From JANWXR01 sp964608265 (GTDB lineage Bacteria > Chloroflexota > Anaerolineae > Anaerolineales > UBA6663), in NCBI GenBank assembly GCA_964608265.1, contig CAZSNP010000074.1, positions 1-21,236 of the forward strand: 21,236 nt of DNA, in the 5' to 3' direction. This document shows positions 1-6,707 of this stretch, in pieces. Numbering within the stretch: the stretch's first letter is position 1; each line of letters starts with the position of its first letter. A program made the translations under genes and the position numbers. A model generated the notes under the pieces. It had not been told where the DNA came from. It was given only the letters and a program-made list of their open reading frames with translations, and did no database searches.

Positions 1-149
1 ACGGGGAGGCTTTACACACTCTTCATATTCATCAATACCCACCACCTAATCGGCGCAAGCCGAGTGCTTTCAGTTGAGTCACAAGTCACGGCGGCGTTGA
101 GACGCATACCTCGAATGGTCGCTCGCCCGGAGCATAGGGCAAGGTATGT

Positions 150-184
150 GGGGAGCCAGTAGCGAAACCGGCCGATGGCCGGTT
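150..184 (+). repeat. 35-bp direct repeat, copy 1
   Basis: This 35-base segment, which includes most of the terminator hairpin, is repeated without mismatch at 1869-1903. The two copies bracket the surface-protein gene in the same orientation. Identity stops abruptly on both sides (T149 versus G1868, T185 versus C1904). Confidence 0.9.
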
Positions 185-187
185 TTT
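165..187 (+). terminator. Intrinsic terminator in the leader
   Basis: A perfect 9-bp stem, AAACCGGCC with GGCCGGTTT, closes a GAT loop and is followed by further T residues. It lies about 100 bases before the start codon of the surface-protein gene. It either attenuates that gene or ends a transcript entering from the left. Confidence 0.7.
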
Positions 188-288
188 GTTTGGTGCCGGC
201 CTGATCGAAAGGAGGCAACTGCCAGAGCAAAACCACACACCTTCGCGATCCTTTGATTGGTGGTCGTCACTTTACAAGGAGATATCAC

Positions 289-1761
289 ATGCCAACCTCT
301 CGAAAACTTACCCGCCTCGCCGGGCTGATCGTTCTAGCCCTGGCAGTGTTGGGCACTCAAATCCGAACGACCTCAGCGGCCAGCGTGACGCCGGACTTTG
401 TTAGCGGAAATCCGACCTGTGAGGGTTTGGGTTATACCTATGGCTTCAAGCCACAACCTGAACCGCCTCCGTCCGGTACGTACACTTTCCCTGATGGGGT
501 CAATACCGTCACAATCACCAGTGATGGGACATATTTCGACTGGTCTTCGACCTTGCCAATTGATGCGGTCATTGTGAAGGGTGGGCCCAACGCCAACGTC
601 TACAAGTACTCACCCGAAGCGTCCGGTGATAGCGGATTGAACTCACCCATCAACCCTAACAACAACCTCCCCTTTGCCATCAGCCACATCGAGTTCTGCT
701 ACGACTACGAAGTGACGGTGACCAAAGACGCGCACACCACCTTCAAGCGCACGTACACATGGGACATTGACAAGACCGCTGACCAAAGCACGCTGACCCT
801 CTCGGTCGGGCAGCAGTTCCTCGTGAACTACGCGGTAAGAGTCGATGCCACATACACCGACAGCGACTGGGCGGTATCGGGCAATATCACGATCTACAAC
901 CCCGACCCCGGCCACGCCGCGACGATCACGTCCGTAACCGATCAGATCAGCGGCGGGATCGACGCCACCGTCAGTTGTCCGTCGAGCAGCGTGCCAGCGG
1001 GCGGGACGCTGGTGTGCTCTTACAACGCCGCCCTGCCGGATGCCGCTGACCGTACCAACACGGCCACGGTCACGACCAGCGGTTCTGTTGGCGGAGGCTC
1101 TGGCACAGCCAATGTGAGCTTCGCTGGCGCGACCATCACGCACGTGGATGAGAGCATCACCGTCACGGACGATTATGCCGGTTCGCTTGGTACGGTGACG
1201 TATGGCGTGGACACGTTGCCGAAAACCTTCACCTACAGTCGCTGGATTCACTTCGATGTCTGCGGCGACTACACGGTGGACAACACCGCTTCGTTCACCA
1301 CGAATGACACCGGCACCACCGGAAGCGCTAGCTGGACAGTGACCGTGCACGTGCCTTGTGCCGGCGGCTGCACGTTGACCCAGGGTTACTGGAAGACTCA
1401 TTCCGATCGTGGGCCGGCACCCTATGATGACGGTTGGAAGCAGGTCGGCGCGCTGGAAGAGGACACGCTGTTCTTCAATAGTGGCACGACTTGGTACGAG
1501 GTGTTCTGGACAGCGCCGGCAGGCAATGCCTACTACGTCCTGGCTCACCAGTACATGGCCGCCAAGCTGAACGTCCTCAACGGCGCCTCGAGCACGCCGG
1601 CGGTTGATGCCGCGATTGCCGGGGCGGAAGCACTGTTCAATGCTCAGGGCGTGAATGACACCACACTCAGCCGGGCTGAGCGCACGCTGGCATTGGCCTA
1701 TGCCTATACGCTCGATCAATACAACAACGGCTACATCGGCCCCGGTCACTGCTCGGAGTGA
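289..1761 (+). CDS. Secreted surface protein with C-terminal TQGYWKTH domain
   Basis: The product is a 490-residue exported protein, probably cell-surface or extracellular. The ATG at 289 is preferred over an in-frame TTG at 253 because AAGGAG (276-281) sits seven bases before it and the product then starts with a typical signal peptide: basic MPTSRK, a hydrophobic core, and cleavage near residues 28-31 (TTSAAS). The mature part is rich in Thr, Ser, Asp and Gly and looks like beta-sandwich repeats: one around residues 137-160 beginning with a Cys-Tyr-Asp-Tyr strand, and DUF11-like stretches to about residue 360. The C-terminal domain starts with TQGYWKTHS (about 364-372) and contains YYVLAHQYMAAKLNVLNGA, a module I know from Chloroflexi and actinobacterial surface proteins. 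No sortase motif or membrane anchor is visible. Specific function is unknown; adhesin or matrix protein is an inference. Confidence 0.85.
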   Translation: MPTSRKLTRLAGLIVLALAVLGTQIRTTSAASVTPDFVSGNPTCEGLGYTYGFKPQPEPPPSGTYTFPDGVNTVTITSDGTYFDWSSTLPIDAVIVKGGPNANVYKYSPEASGDSGLNSPINPNNNLPFAISHIEFCYDYEVTVTKDAHTTFKRTYTWDIDKTADQSTLTLSVGQQFLVNYAVRVDATYTDSDWAVSGNITIYNPDPGHAATITSVTDQISGGIDATVSCPSSSVPAGGTLVCSYNAALPDAADRTNTATVTTSGSVGGGSGTANVSFAGATITHVDESITVTDDYAGSLGTVTYGVDTLPKTFTYSRWIHFDVCGDYTVDNTASFTTNDTGTTGSASWTVTVHVPCAGGCTLTQGYWKTHSDRGPAPYDDGWKQVGALEEDTLFFNSGTTWYEVFWTAPAGNAYYVLAHQYMAAKLNVLNGASSTPAVDAAIAGAEALFNAQGVNDTTLSRAERTLALAYAYTLDQYNNGYIGPGHCSE

Positions 1762-1774
1762 CACGGTTACCCAA

Positions 1775-1869
1775 CCCCGACCCCTCCCCATCACAACATC
1801 AGCCATGGGGGAGGGGAGTGCATACGCTCCCTCCCCCATGGCTGTGGTTGTGATGGGGGAGGGCCGGGG
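1775..1869. repeat. Long inverted repeat (about 42-bp arms) between convergent genes
   Basis: The left arm (1775-1817) and right arm (1828-1869) are nearly perfect reverse complements around a 10-base loop. Each arm also contains its own smaller palindrome built from CCCTCCCCCAT and ATGGGGGAGGG. It lies 14 bases after the stop of the surface-protein gene and faces the end of pepF, so it probably acts as a bidirectional transcript end. It looks like a dispersed palindromic element rather than an ordinary terminator, since it has no T tract. Confidence 0.8.
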
Positions 1870-1903
1870 GGGAGCCAGTAGCGAAACCGGCCGATGGCCG
1901 GTT
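1869..1903 (+). repeat. 35-bp direct repeat, copy 2
   Basis: Exact second copy of bases 150-184. Here the hairpin is not followed by a T tract on the plus strand, so it is a poor terminator in that direction. Read on the minus strand it lies just past the pepF stop and is followed by TTTCGC, so it may help end the pepF transcript. Confidence 0.9.
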
Positions 1904-1914
1904 CTGGCTTCTGA

Positions 1915-3678
1915 CTACTGAAGCTTTTCCAACTCGTCAATCATCCCGGCGATCACATCGAACCCGCCCTGCCAGAACTTCCTGCTGGTGATGTTGATGC
2001 CGGCTTCCTTGAGGATGCGGGCCGGGGCCTCAGCGCCGCCGTACGCCAGCACTTTCAGATACTTCGGTTTGAAGGCCTCGCCCTCGCGCTTGTATTGCTG
2101 ATAAAGCGCCAACACCAGCAATTGCCCGAACGAATAGGCGTAGACATAGAACGGCGTGCCGTAGAAGTGCGGGATGCTGAGCCATTCCCACTTGAACTCG
2201 TCGCTGACCTCGAGCGCGTCGCCGAACTGATCGCGCAGCGAGGCCAAATAGGCCGCCGCCATCTCATCCACCGTCTTGCCCTGATGGATCATCTCGTGCG
2301 CCTGCTTCTCCCACAGCGCGAAGTAACCCTGCCGGCCCACCGTCGCATAAGCGTTGCTGATGGCCTCATTGAGCAAATCGCGCCGCACCGCCGGGTCCTT
2401 CTCCTCGGCCAGCAGCCGGTCGGTCAACAGCATCTCCGAGAAGACCGAGGCCGTCTCGGCCATGGGCAGCGCCGAGTGGAAGGTGAGCACCGAGTGATGG
2501 GCGGCGAACAGCGCGTGGATGGCGTGGCCCATCTCGTGCGCGACAGTGGCCACATCGCGCGCGCGGCCGGTGTAGTTGAGCAGCACCCACGGCGAGACGC
2601 CGGGCAGGATGCCGGCGCAGAACGCGCCGCCGCTCTTGCCGGGCCGCAGCTCGGCGTCCACGTGCCCGTCATCGAAGACCTGCCGCGCCAGCTGGCCCAT
2701 CTGCGGCGAGAAGCGGCCAAACGTGTCGAGCACCAGTTCCACCGCCGCGTCGTAGTCGAACTTCTTGTCCGAGTTCGACAACGGGGCGTAGATGTCGTAG
2801 CGCCGCAGCTTCTCCATCCCCAGCCACTTCGCTTTCAATTTGAAGTAGCGCTGAAAGACATGCGCGTTCTCTTGGATCACGCCGAGCAGCGTCTCGACGA
2901 CTCTGTCGGGGATGTCGTTGCCGAGGTTGCGCACGGCGATGGGGTTCTTGAATTTGCGCAGGCCGACGTTCTCGTTGCGCCAGTCGCGCATCATGGCGGC
3001 GTAGATGCGCGAGAGCGGCGCGGCGTTCTCGGCGTACACGCGATAGCGCTCCTGATACGCCGCCGCGCGCAGCGCCGGGTCGGGCCCCTGGATGTACGGC
3101 GCCAACTCATCCTCGCGCAGCGTCTTCCTTTCGCCGTTCACCTCCAGCGTGAATTTGAAGTTGCTCGTCAACGTATCGTAGAGGTTGTCGAGCGCCTGAA
3201 AACCGCTGACGTCTTTCAGGTTGATGACCTTCTCCTCGGCCTCGGAGAGCGTGTACGGGCGCAAGCTCCGCATTTTCTCCAGCCAGTAGCGCACCCCGCC
3301 GGCGAATTTCATCAGCCGCGCGGCGTTGCGGTCGTCGAGGCCCTTCCACCACAGCGAGAAGAACAGCACGCGGTTGCCGGCCTCGGCCACCAGCGACTGC
3401 ACGCGCCCGAGGCGCGCCGCGGCCTGGCCGTCCTGCGTGTCGGAGTAAAAGCTCAACTGCGCGAAGGCGTACAGCCGCGCGGCCTCAGCGTCCATCCGCT
3501 CGTGGTCTTTGAGCAGAGTCTGAAAATCTTTGACCGCGAGGCTCGGGCGCAATTGCCTGCGCCAGCCTTCGAATTTCCTGACCGCTTTTTGATAACGGGC
3601 GATGACGACCTCCACCGCCGCGGGGTCATTGGCTGGGATGAGGGCGTCGAGGTTCCAACGGGTTTGGGTGTAGGGCAT
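1915..3678 (-). CDS. pepF: Oligoendopeptidase F, M3 family zinc metallopeptidase
   Basis: A 587-residue cytoplasmic peptidase that would cleave short oligopeptides during peptide recycling. The zinc site is visible: HEMGH with ligands His381 and His385 and catalytic Glu382, and the third ligand Glu408 in the ETASVFSE segment, the spacing expected for M3. Downstream, HFYGTPFYVYAYSFGQ matches the substrate-binding Tyr-containing segment of PepF proteins. Length is normal for the family (about 560-610). The start ATG follows AAAGGAA at a usable distance. The gene is convergent with the surface-protein gene and followed upstream by the four-helix-bundle gene in the same direction. The exact peptide specificity cannot be read from sequence. 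Confidence 0.95.
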   Translation of the reverse strand: MPYTQTRWNLDALIPANDPAAVEVVIARYQKAVRKFEGWRRQLRPSLAVKDFQTLLKDHERMDAEAARLYAFAQLSFYSDTQDGQAAARLGRVQSLVAEAGNRVLFFSLWWKGLDDRNAARLMKFAGGVRYWLEKMRSLRPYTLSEAEEKVINLKDVSGFQALDNLYDTLTSNFKFTLEVNGERKTLREDELAPYIQGPDPALRAAAYQERYRVYAENAAPLSRIYAAMMRDWRNENVGLRKFKNPIAVRNLGNDIPDRVVETLLGVIQENAHVFQRYFKLKAKWLGMEKLRRYDIYAPLSNSDKKFDYDAAVELVLDTFGRFSPQMGQLARQVFDDGHVDAELRPGKSGGAFCAGILPGVSPWVLLNYTGRARDVATVAHEMGHAIHALFAAHHSVLTFHSALPMAETASVFSEMLLTDRLLAEEKDPAVRRDLLNEAISNAYATVGRQGYFALWEKQAHEMIHQGKTVDEMAAAYLASLRDQFGDALEVSDEFKWEWLSIPHFYGTPFYVYAYSFGQLLVLALYQQYKREGEAFKPKYLKVLAYGGAEAPARILKEAGINITSRKFWQGGFDVIAGMIDELEKLQ

Positions 3679-3698
3679 GGATGTGATTCCTTTCAGGG

Positions 3699-3725
3699 TT
3701 CAGGAGTCAGAACTCAGGAGTCAGA
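3699..3725. repeat. Short tandem repeat arm (AGGAGTCAGAA units), left of the four-helix-bundle gene
   Basis: Degenerate tandem copies of CAGGAGTCAGAA. The reverse complement of the same units lies at 4132-4163 on the other side of the gene, so the two arms form an inverted repeat about 465 bases long from end to end. The gene's stop codon lies inside this arm. Confidence 0.8.
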
Positions 3726-4094
3726 ATGATGGATTGAGCCGATGATTGCTTTGAGGTAGGAGTCGAGCATCTTACTCACTTCTTCAAGTTGCGTTCGGAG
3801 CGAGCTGTTGTCACCGTAACTGAGGTCACTGGCCAGGATAAGATAGTAACGACACTCCTCGACTGAACCTTGCGAGATGTTCATAAAGCGGGCTTTATCG
3901 GCCCGGCCACGCTTGCGGAAGCCCTCAGCAATGTTGGCCGGGATCGAAACGGCTGCCCGCCGAAGTTGCGACGTCAGCCCATATCGCTCTTCCTTCGGGA
4001 AACTCGCCGTGTAGCGATACACAGCCAGCACGAATTGATGCGCCTTCTGCCAGACCAGCAAATCCTGAAACGACTGAGCAGGCGGGCGATTCAT
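3714..4094 (-). CDS. Four helix bundle protein (23S rRNA intervening-sequence protein family)
   Basis: A 126-residue protein recognised by the family pattern FQDLLVWQKAHQFVLAVY, then LTSQLRRAAVSIPANIAEG, then the segment around FMNISQGSVEECRYYL. Homologues fold as a four-helix bundle that forms pentamers, and some are encoded inside 23S rRNA intervening sequences. Their molecular role is not established; nucleic-acid binding is often suggested because of basic surfaces. The start ATG has an excellent AGGAGG five bases upstream. It stands alone between pepF and ychF and is enclosed by inverted short-repeat arms (3699-3725 and 4132-4163). That arrangement recalls the inverted repeats that flank these ORFs in rRNA intervening sequences, but here it lies between protein genes. 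Confidence 0.92.
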   Translation of the reverse strand: MNRPPAQSFQDLLVWQKAHQFVLAVYRYTASFPKEERYGLTSQLRRAAVSIPANIAEGFRKRGRADKARFMNISQGSVEECRYYLILASDLSYGDNSSLRTQLEEVSKMLDSYLKAIIGSIHHSDS

Positions 4095-4131
4095 AGCGTC
4101 CTCCTGAATTGAATGACGGGTTGACGGTTTT

Positions 4132-4163
4132 TTCTGACTCCTGACTTCCGTCTCCTGACTCCT
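4132..4163. repeat. Short tandem repeat arm, right of the four-helix-bundle gene
   Basis: Tandem degenerate copies of TCTGACTCCTGA, the reverse complement of the units at 3699-3725. It ends at the stop codon of the ychF-like gene. Confidence 0.8.
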
Positions 4164-5250
4164 ATTTTTTCGCCGGCGGCGAGAAGCGGATGTTCAGAAT
4201 GTCACCATCCTGCACGACGTATTCCTTGCCTTCGAGCCGGAAGCGACCCTTGGCCTTCAGCTCGGCCAGGCTGCCGTACGTCATCAAGTCGTCGTAGCTG
4301 AACACCTCGGCGCGGATGAAGCCCTCGCGCAGGTCGGTGTGGATTTCGCCGGCCGCCTCCGGCGCGGTCGCGCCGCGCACCGTCGTCCACGCCCGCACCT
4401 CATCCTCGCCCACGGTGAAGAACGATTGCAGGCCGAGCAGGTCGTACGAAATCTGGATGACGCGGTTCAGCCCTAGCTCTTGAATACCGTATTCCTGCAT
4501 AAACAGTTCAGCATCCTCGGGTGCCAGTTGCGCCAGTTCCATCTCGAGCTTGCCCTTGAGCCTGACGGCTTGCGGCAACTCCGGCAGCGGCACCCCCTCC
4601 TCATCGCCGACGTTGAAGACCACGAGGATCGGTTTGCGGGTGAGGAGTTGGTAGCTGGCGATGAGTTTTTCCTCGCTGGCTGAGAGAGTCAGGGCGCGCA
4701 GCGGCTGCTCGGCGGCCAGCGCGTCTTTGAGGCGATGGAACAGCGCGGCCTCGAGGCCGTGCAGACCCTTGTCTTTGATGATGCCCTTGCGCGCGTCCTC
4801 GTTCAACCGCTCGAGCTTGCGCTCCACCGCCAGCAGATCGTTGAGCAGCAGTTCGCCCTCCACCGCGGCCACATCGCGCGCCGGGTTCGGCGTGCCGGGC
4901 ACGGTTGGGTTCTCGAAGGCGCGCACGACGAGCAGGAAGCCTTCCATCGTGCTGAGCTGATTGAGCAGTTGGCCGGAGAAACCGGCCTTCTCTTTCACGC
5001 CTGAAGGCGCGCCGTCGGGGGCTTCGAGGCCGGCGATGTCGGCGTACACGACCTGGGCATAGATGGTTTTGCGCGGCCTGTAAATTGCCGAGAGCTTTTC
5101 GACGCGGGCATCGGGCACGGGCACGACGGCGGTTTGCACCTCGAAGCGGCCCACCTGCCGCCCGCCGCCCACCGGCTTATCGCCGCGCGTCAGGGCGTTG
5201 AAGATGGTGGTCTTGCCTGATTGGGGAAGTCCTATGATTCCAAGCTTCAT
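4162..5250 (-). CDS. ychF: YchF/OLA1-type P-loop ATPase
   Basis: A 362-residue TRAFAC-class protein of the Obg/YchF group. The N-terminal P-loop is GLPQSGKTT (residues 7-15), followed by a switch II-like DIAGL, a long charged coiled-coil insert (about 125-185), a base-recognition region NVGDEE in place of the usual NKxD, and a C-terminal TGS/DUF933-like domain starting near QSFFTVGEDEVRAW. YchF proteins hydrolyse ATP rather than GTP, bind ribosomes and affect translation and stress responses. The P-loop differs from the canonical GLPNVGKST, so this belongs to a divergent branch of the family. No Shine-Dalgarno sequence stands out before the ATG. The intergenic stretch upstream is a repeat hairpin. 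Confidence 0.9.
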   Translation of the reverse strand: MKLGIIGLPQSGKTTIFNALTRGDKPVGGGRQVGRFEVQTAVVPVPDARVEKLSAIYRPRKTIYAQVVYADIAGLEAPDGAPSGVKEKAGFSGQLLNQLSTMEGFLLVVRAFENPTVPGTPNPARDVAAVEGELLLNDLLAVERKLERLNEDARKGIIKDKGLHGLEAALFHRLKDALAAEQPLRALTLSASEEKLIASYQLLTRKPILVVFNVGDEEGVPLPELPQAVRLKGKLEMELAQLAPEDAELFMQEYGIQELGLNRVIQISYDLLGLQSFFTVGEDEVRAWTTVRGATAPEAAGEIHTDLREGFIRAEVFSYDDLMTYGSLAELKAKGRFRLEGKEYVVQDGDILNIRFSPPAKK

Positions 5251-5255
5251 GACGA

Positions 5256-5325
5256 ACCGCGAGGGCGCGAAGCACGCAAAGAGAACAACGAAGTTTTTCT
5301 TCGCGCTCTTTGCGTCTTCGCGGTG
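5256..5325. repeat. Degenerate short-repeat inverted element (ACGCGAAG/ACGCAAAG units)
   Basis: The arms around 5256-5284 and 5300-5325 consist of variants of ACCGCGAAG, ACGCAAAGAG and GCGCGAAG in opposite orientation around a loop containing AAGTTTTTC. It separates ychF from the divergent tRNA gene. Confidence 0.7.
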
Positions 5326-5359
5326 AATCTTGACTCTAAACTTTCACGAATGATTCCGT

Positions 5360-5365
5360 TATAAT
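5360..5365 (+). promoter_or_regulatory. -10 box of the tRNA-Leu gene
   Basis: A consensus TATAAT lies 11 bases before the first base of the tRNA. A TTGACT at 5330-5335 is too far away (24 bases) to be a standard -35 partner, so only the -10 is supported. Confidence 0.6.
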
Positions 5366-5376
5366 CCGCGCTGCTG

Positions 5377-5495
<119 letters not shown>

Positions 5496-5497
5496 GG

Positions 5498-5526
5498 TTG
5501 CGGCATTATATCATCGCGTTCATAAT
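5498..5526 (+). promoter_or_regulatory. Promoter for a leaderless operon
   Basis: TTGCGG (5498-5503) and CATAAT (5521-5526) are separated by exactly 17 bases. The -10 box ends six bases before the GTG at 5533, so transcription would start at or next to the start codon. The same geometry is seen at two other genes in this window. Confidence 0.55.
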
Positions 5527-5532
5527 TGCCTT

Positions 5533-5910
5533 GTGCGCAACGTCATCATCTTCGTCTTTATGCTCGCCGTCGGGGTCGGGCTCGGGCTGTATATCGGCTG
5601 GGTGGCCGCGCCCCGCGCCGCCGCGGCCACGCTCGCTTCGCTGCGCCAGGCGGCCAAAGATGAGCAGGTGCTGATGATCGCGGCGGCCTATGCCCGCGAT
5701 AAAAACCTCAGCCTCGCCCGGTCGCGCCTCGGCGCGCTAGGCTTCAGTGATCCGGGCCCCGCCATCGTAGATACAGCCCAGCGCACCCTCGCCGCGCAAT
5801 CAGCGCCACCGGGCCCTGCGACAGGCTCAGGGCGTGACCTGCGATTCCTCGCGCAACTGGCGGCCGCCTTCAACACGTTTTCGCCGCTGCTGCAACCTTA
5901 CCTGCCATGA
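5533..5910 (+). CDS. Membrane-anchored hypothetical protein, paralogue of the next gene
   Basis: I do not recognise a named family. The 125-residue product begins with one hydrophobic segment (residues 3-22, ending GLYIGWVAAP), which would anchor it with the rest outside. The remainder is an Ala/Leu-rich helical region carrying EQVLMIAAAYARDKNLSLAR. The next gene has the matching motif EVLRLIAAAYAADGDVERAR, so the two are tandem paralogues. An in-frame TTG further upstream exists, but GTG 5533 is preferred because it starts right before the transmembrane segment and lies six bases behind a -10 box. No Shine-Dalgarno sequence is visible. Its stop overlaps the next start as ATGA, indicating translational coupling. 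Confidence 0.75.
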   Translation: MRNVIIFVFMLAVGVGLGLYIGWVAAPRAAAATLASLRQAAKDEQVLMIAAAYARDKNLSLARSRLGALGFSDPGPAIVDTAQRTLAAQSAPPGPATGSGRDLRFLAQLAAAFNTFSPLLQPYLP

Positions 5911-6707
5911 GAGCGCTCGCCGCGATCCTGGGTTTGCTCATCGGCCTCAGCCTCGGCCTCGGGTATGCGTGGTTCGTCAGCCCGGTGGAGTACACCGATA
6001 CCGAGCCTTCGATGTTGCGCGCCGGCGACAAAGCCGAGGTGCTGCGACTCATCGCGGCGGCGTATGCGGCGGATGGGGATGTGGAACGGGCGCGCGCGCG
6101 GGTGACGGCGTTGGGGGAGGGCGATGCGGCCGGCGTGGTGACGGCGCTCACTCAACGGCTGGCGGCCTCCGGCGCGGAGGCGGCCTCCGTGCAGTCCCTC
6201 GCCGCCCTCGCCGCCGCGCTCGGCGGGCAGCCCTCGGCCGTCACACCCATCGCGCAATCGGCCTCCCCCACACCCGCGCCGACCGATACCGTCGCGCCGA
6301 CGCCGCTGCCCTCGGCGACGCCGTTCTTCACCGCCACGCCCATCGTGGTGCCCGGCCTGCCGACCAGCCCGCCGATCACCGGGCTGTTCACCCTCACGAA
6401 CACTGAGACGTTGTGCGCGGCGGGCGCGGCGCTGCTGCAGGTGATCGCGCAGACCGCGGTCGGCGAGGGCCTGCGCGGCGTCGAGGTGATCGTGGAGTGG
6501 GCCGGCGGGCAGGATCGATTCTTCACCGGCCTCAAGCCGCAGCGCGGGGTCGGCTACGGCGATTTCGAGATGCAGCCGGGCGTTGAGTACACCGTGCGGC
6601 TCGCCGACGCGCCCGACGCCTCGTACTCCGCGCGCGCCGAACCGTGCACCGAGGCGGGAGGAAACGTATCGGCGACGTCGGTGCGGTTCACCTTCACGCA
6701 GCCGTGA
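5907..6707 (+). CDS. Membrane-anchored protein with Pro/Thr linker and extracellular C-terminal domain
   Basis: A 266-residue protein with three parts: an N-terminal membrane anchor (residues 2-22, GLLIGLSLGLGYAWF), a helical region homologous to the preceding protein (about 30-110), and a Pro/Thr/Ser-rich linker (about 115-155, SPTPAPTDTVAPTPLPSATP). The linker leads to a compact beta-type domain containing EVIVEWAGGQDRFFTGLKP and PGVEYTVRLAD. I recall such domains from other Anaerolineae exported proteins, but I know no function for them. The architecture suggests a tethered envelope protein. It overlaps the preceding gene (ATGA) and the following acetyltransferase start (GTGA), so the three genes form one tightly coupled operon. 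Confidence 0.82.
   Translation: MRALAAILGLLIGLSLGLGYAWFVSPVEYTDTEPSMLRAGDKAEVLRLIAAAYAADGDVERARARVTALGEGDAAGVVTALTQRLAASGAEAASVQSLAALAAALGGQPSAVTPIAQSASPTPAPTDTVAPTPLPSATPFFTATPIVVPGLPTSPPITGLFTLTNTETLCAAGAALLQVIAQTAVGEGLRGVEVIVEWAGGQDRFFTGLKPQRGVGYGDFEMQPGVEYTVRLADAPDASYSARAEPCTEAGGNVSATSVRFTFTQP

Larger units (their letters stand above)
50..201 (+). promoter_or_regulatory. Structured 5' leader / candidate attenuator upstream of the surface-protein gene
   Basis: Read as RNA, this stretch folds into several clear stems. A 5-bp hairpin at 50-63 is closed by a GNRA-type loop (GCAA, 55-58). A 9-bp stem pairs 103-111 with 142-150 and encloses a small hairpin (121-124 with 130-133). A strong terminator hairpin follows at 165-185. 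The GGCCGG at 177-182 can pair either with CCGGCC at 168-173 (terminator) or with a second CCGGCC at 196-201, which would be an antiterminator. This mutually exclusive design is typical of riboswitches and attenuators. I could not match it to a known riboswitch class (c-di-GMP, c-di-AMP, cobalamin and SAM were considered). The ligand is unknown, and a simple terminator of an off-window gene remains possible. Confidence 0.45.

Noticed and set aside
50..187. Assignment of the leader to a known riboswitch (c-di-GMP-I, c-di-AMP, cobalamin, SAM, manganese)
   Set aside because: The conserved core bases of these classes could not be located in the right order; only the structural logic is reported.
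643..1839. 398-codon frame antisense to the surface-protein gene
   Set aside because: Composition is Arg/Gly/Val-biased with no motif, it runs into the intergenic palindrome, and the sense protein has a signal peptide and a good ribosome-binding site.
150..1903. 35-bp repeats as integron attC or IS ends
   Set aside because: No integrase, no R-box/L-box pattern, the repeats are direct, and no transposase lies between them.
2095..3729. Long open frame antisense to pepF (544 codons)
   Set aside because: It is an Arg/His/Gly-rich frame shadow of a GC-rich gene; the opposite strand encodes a full M3 peptidase with intact motifs.
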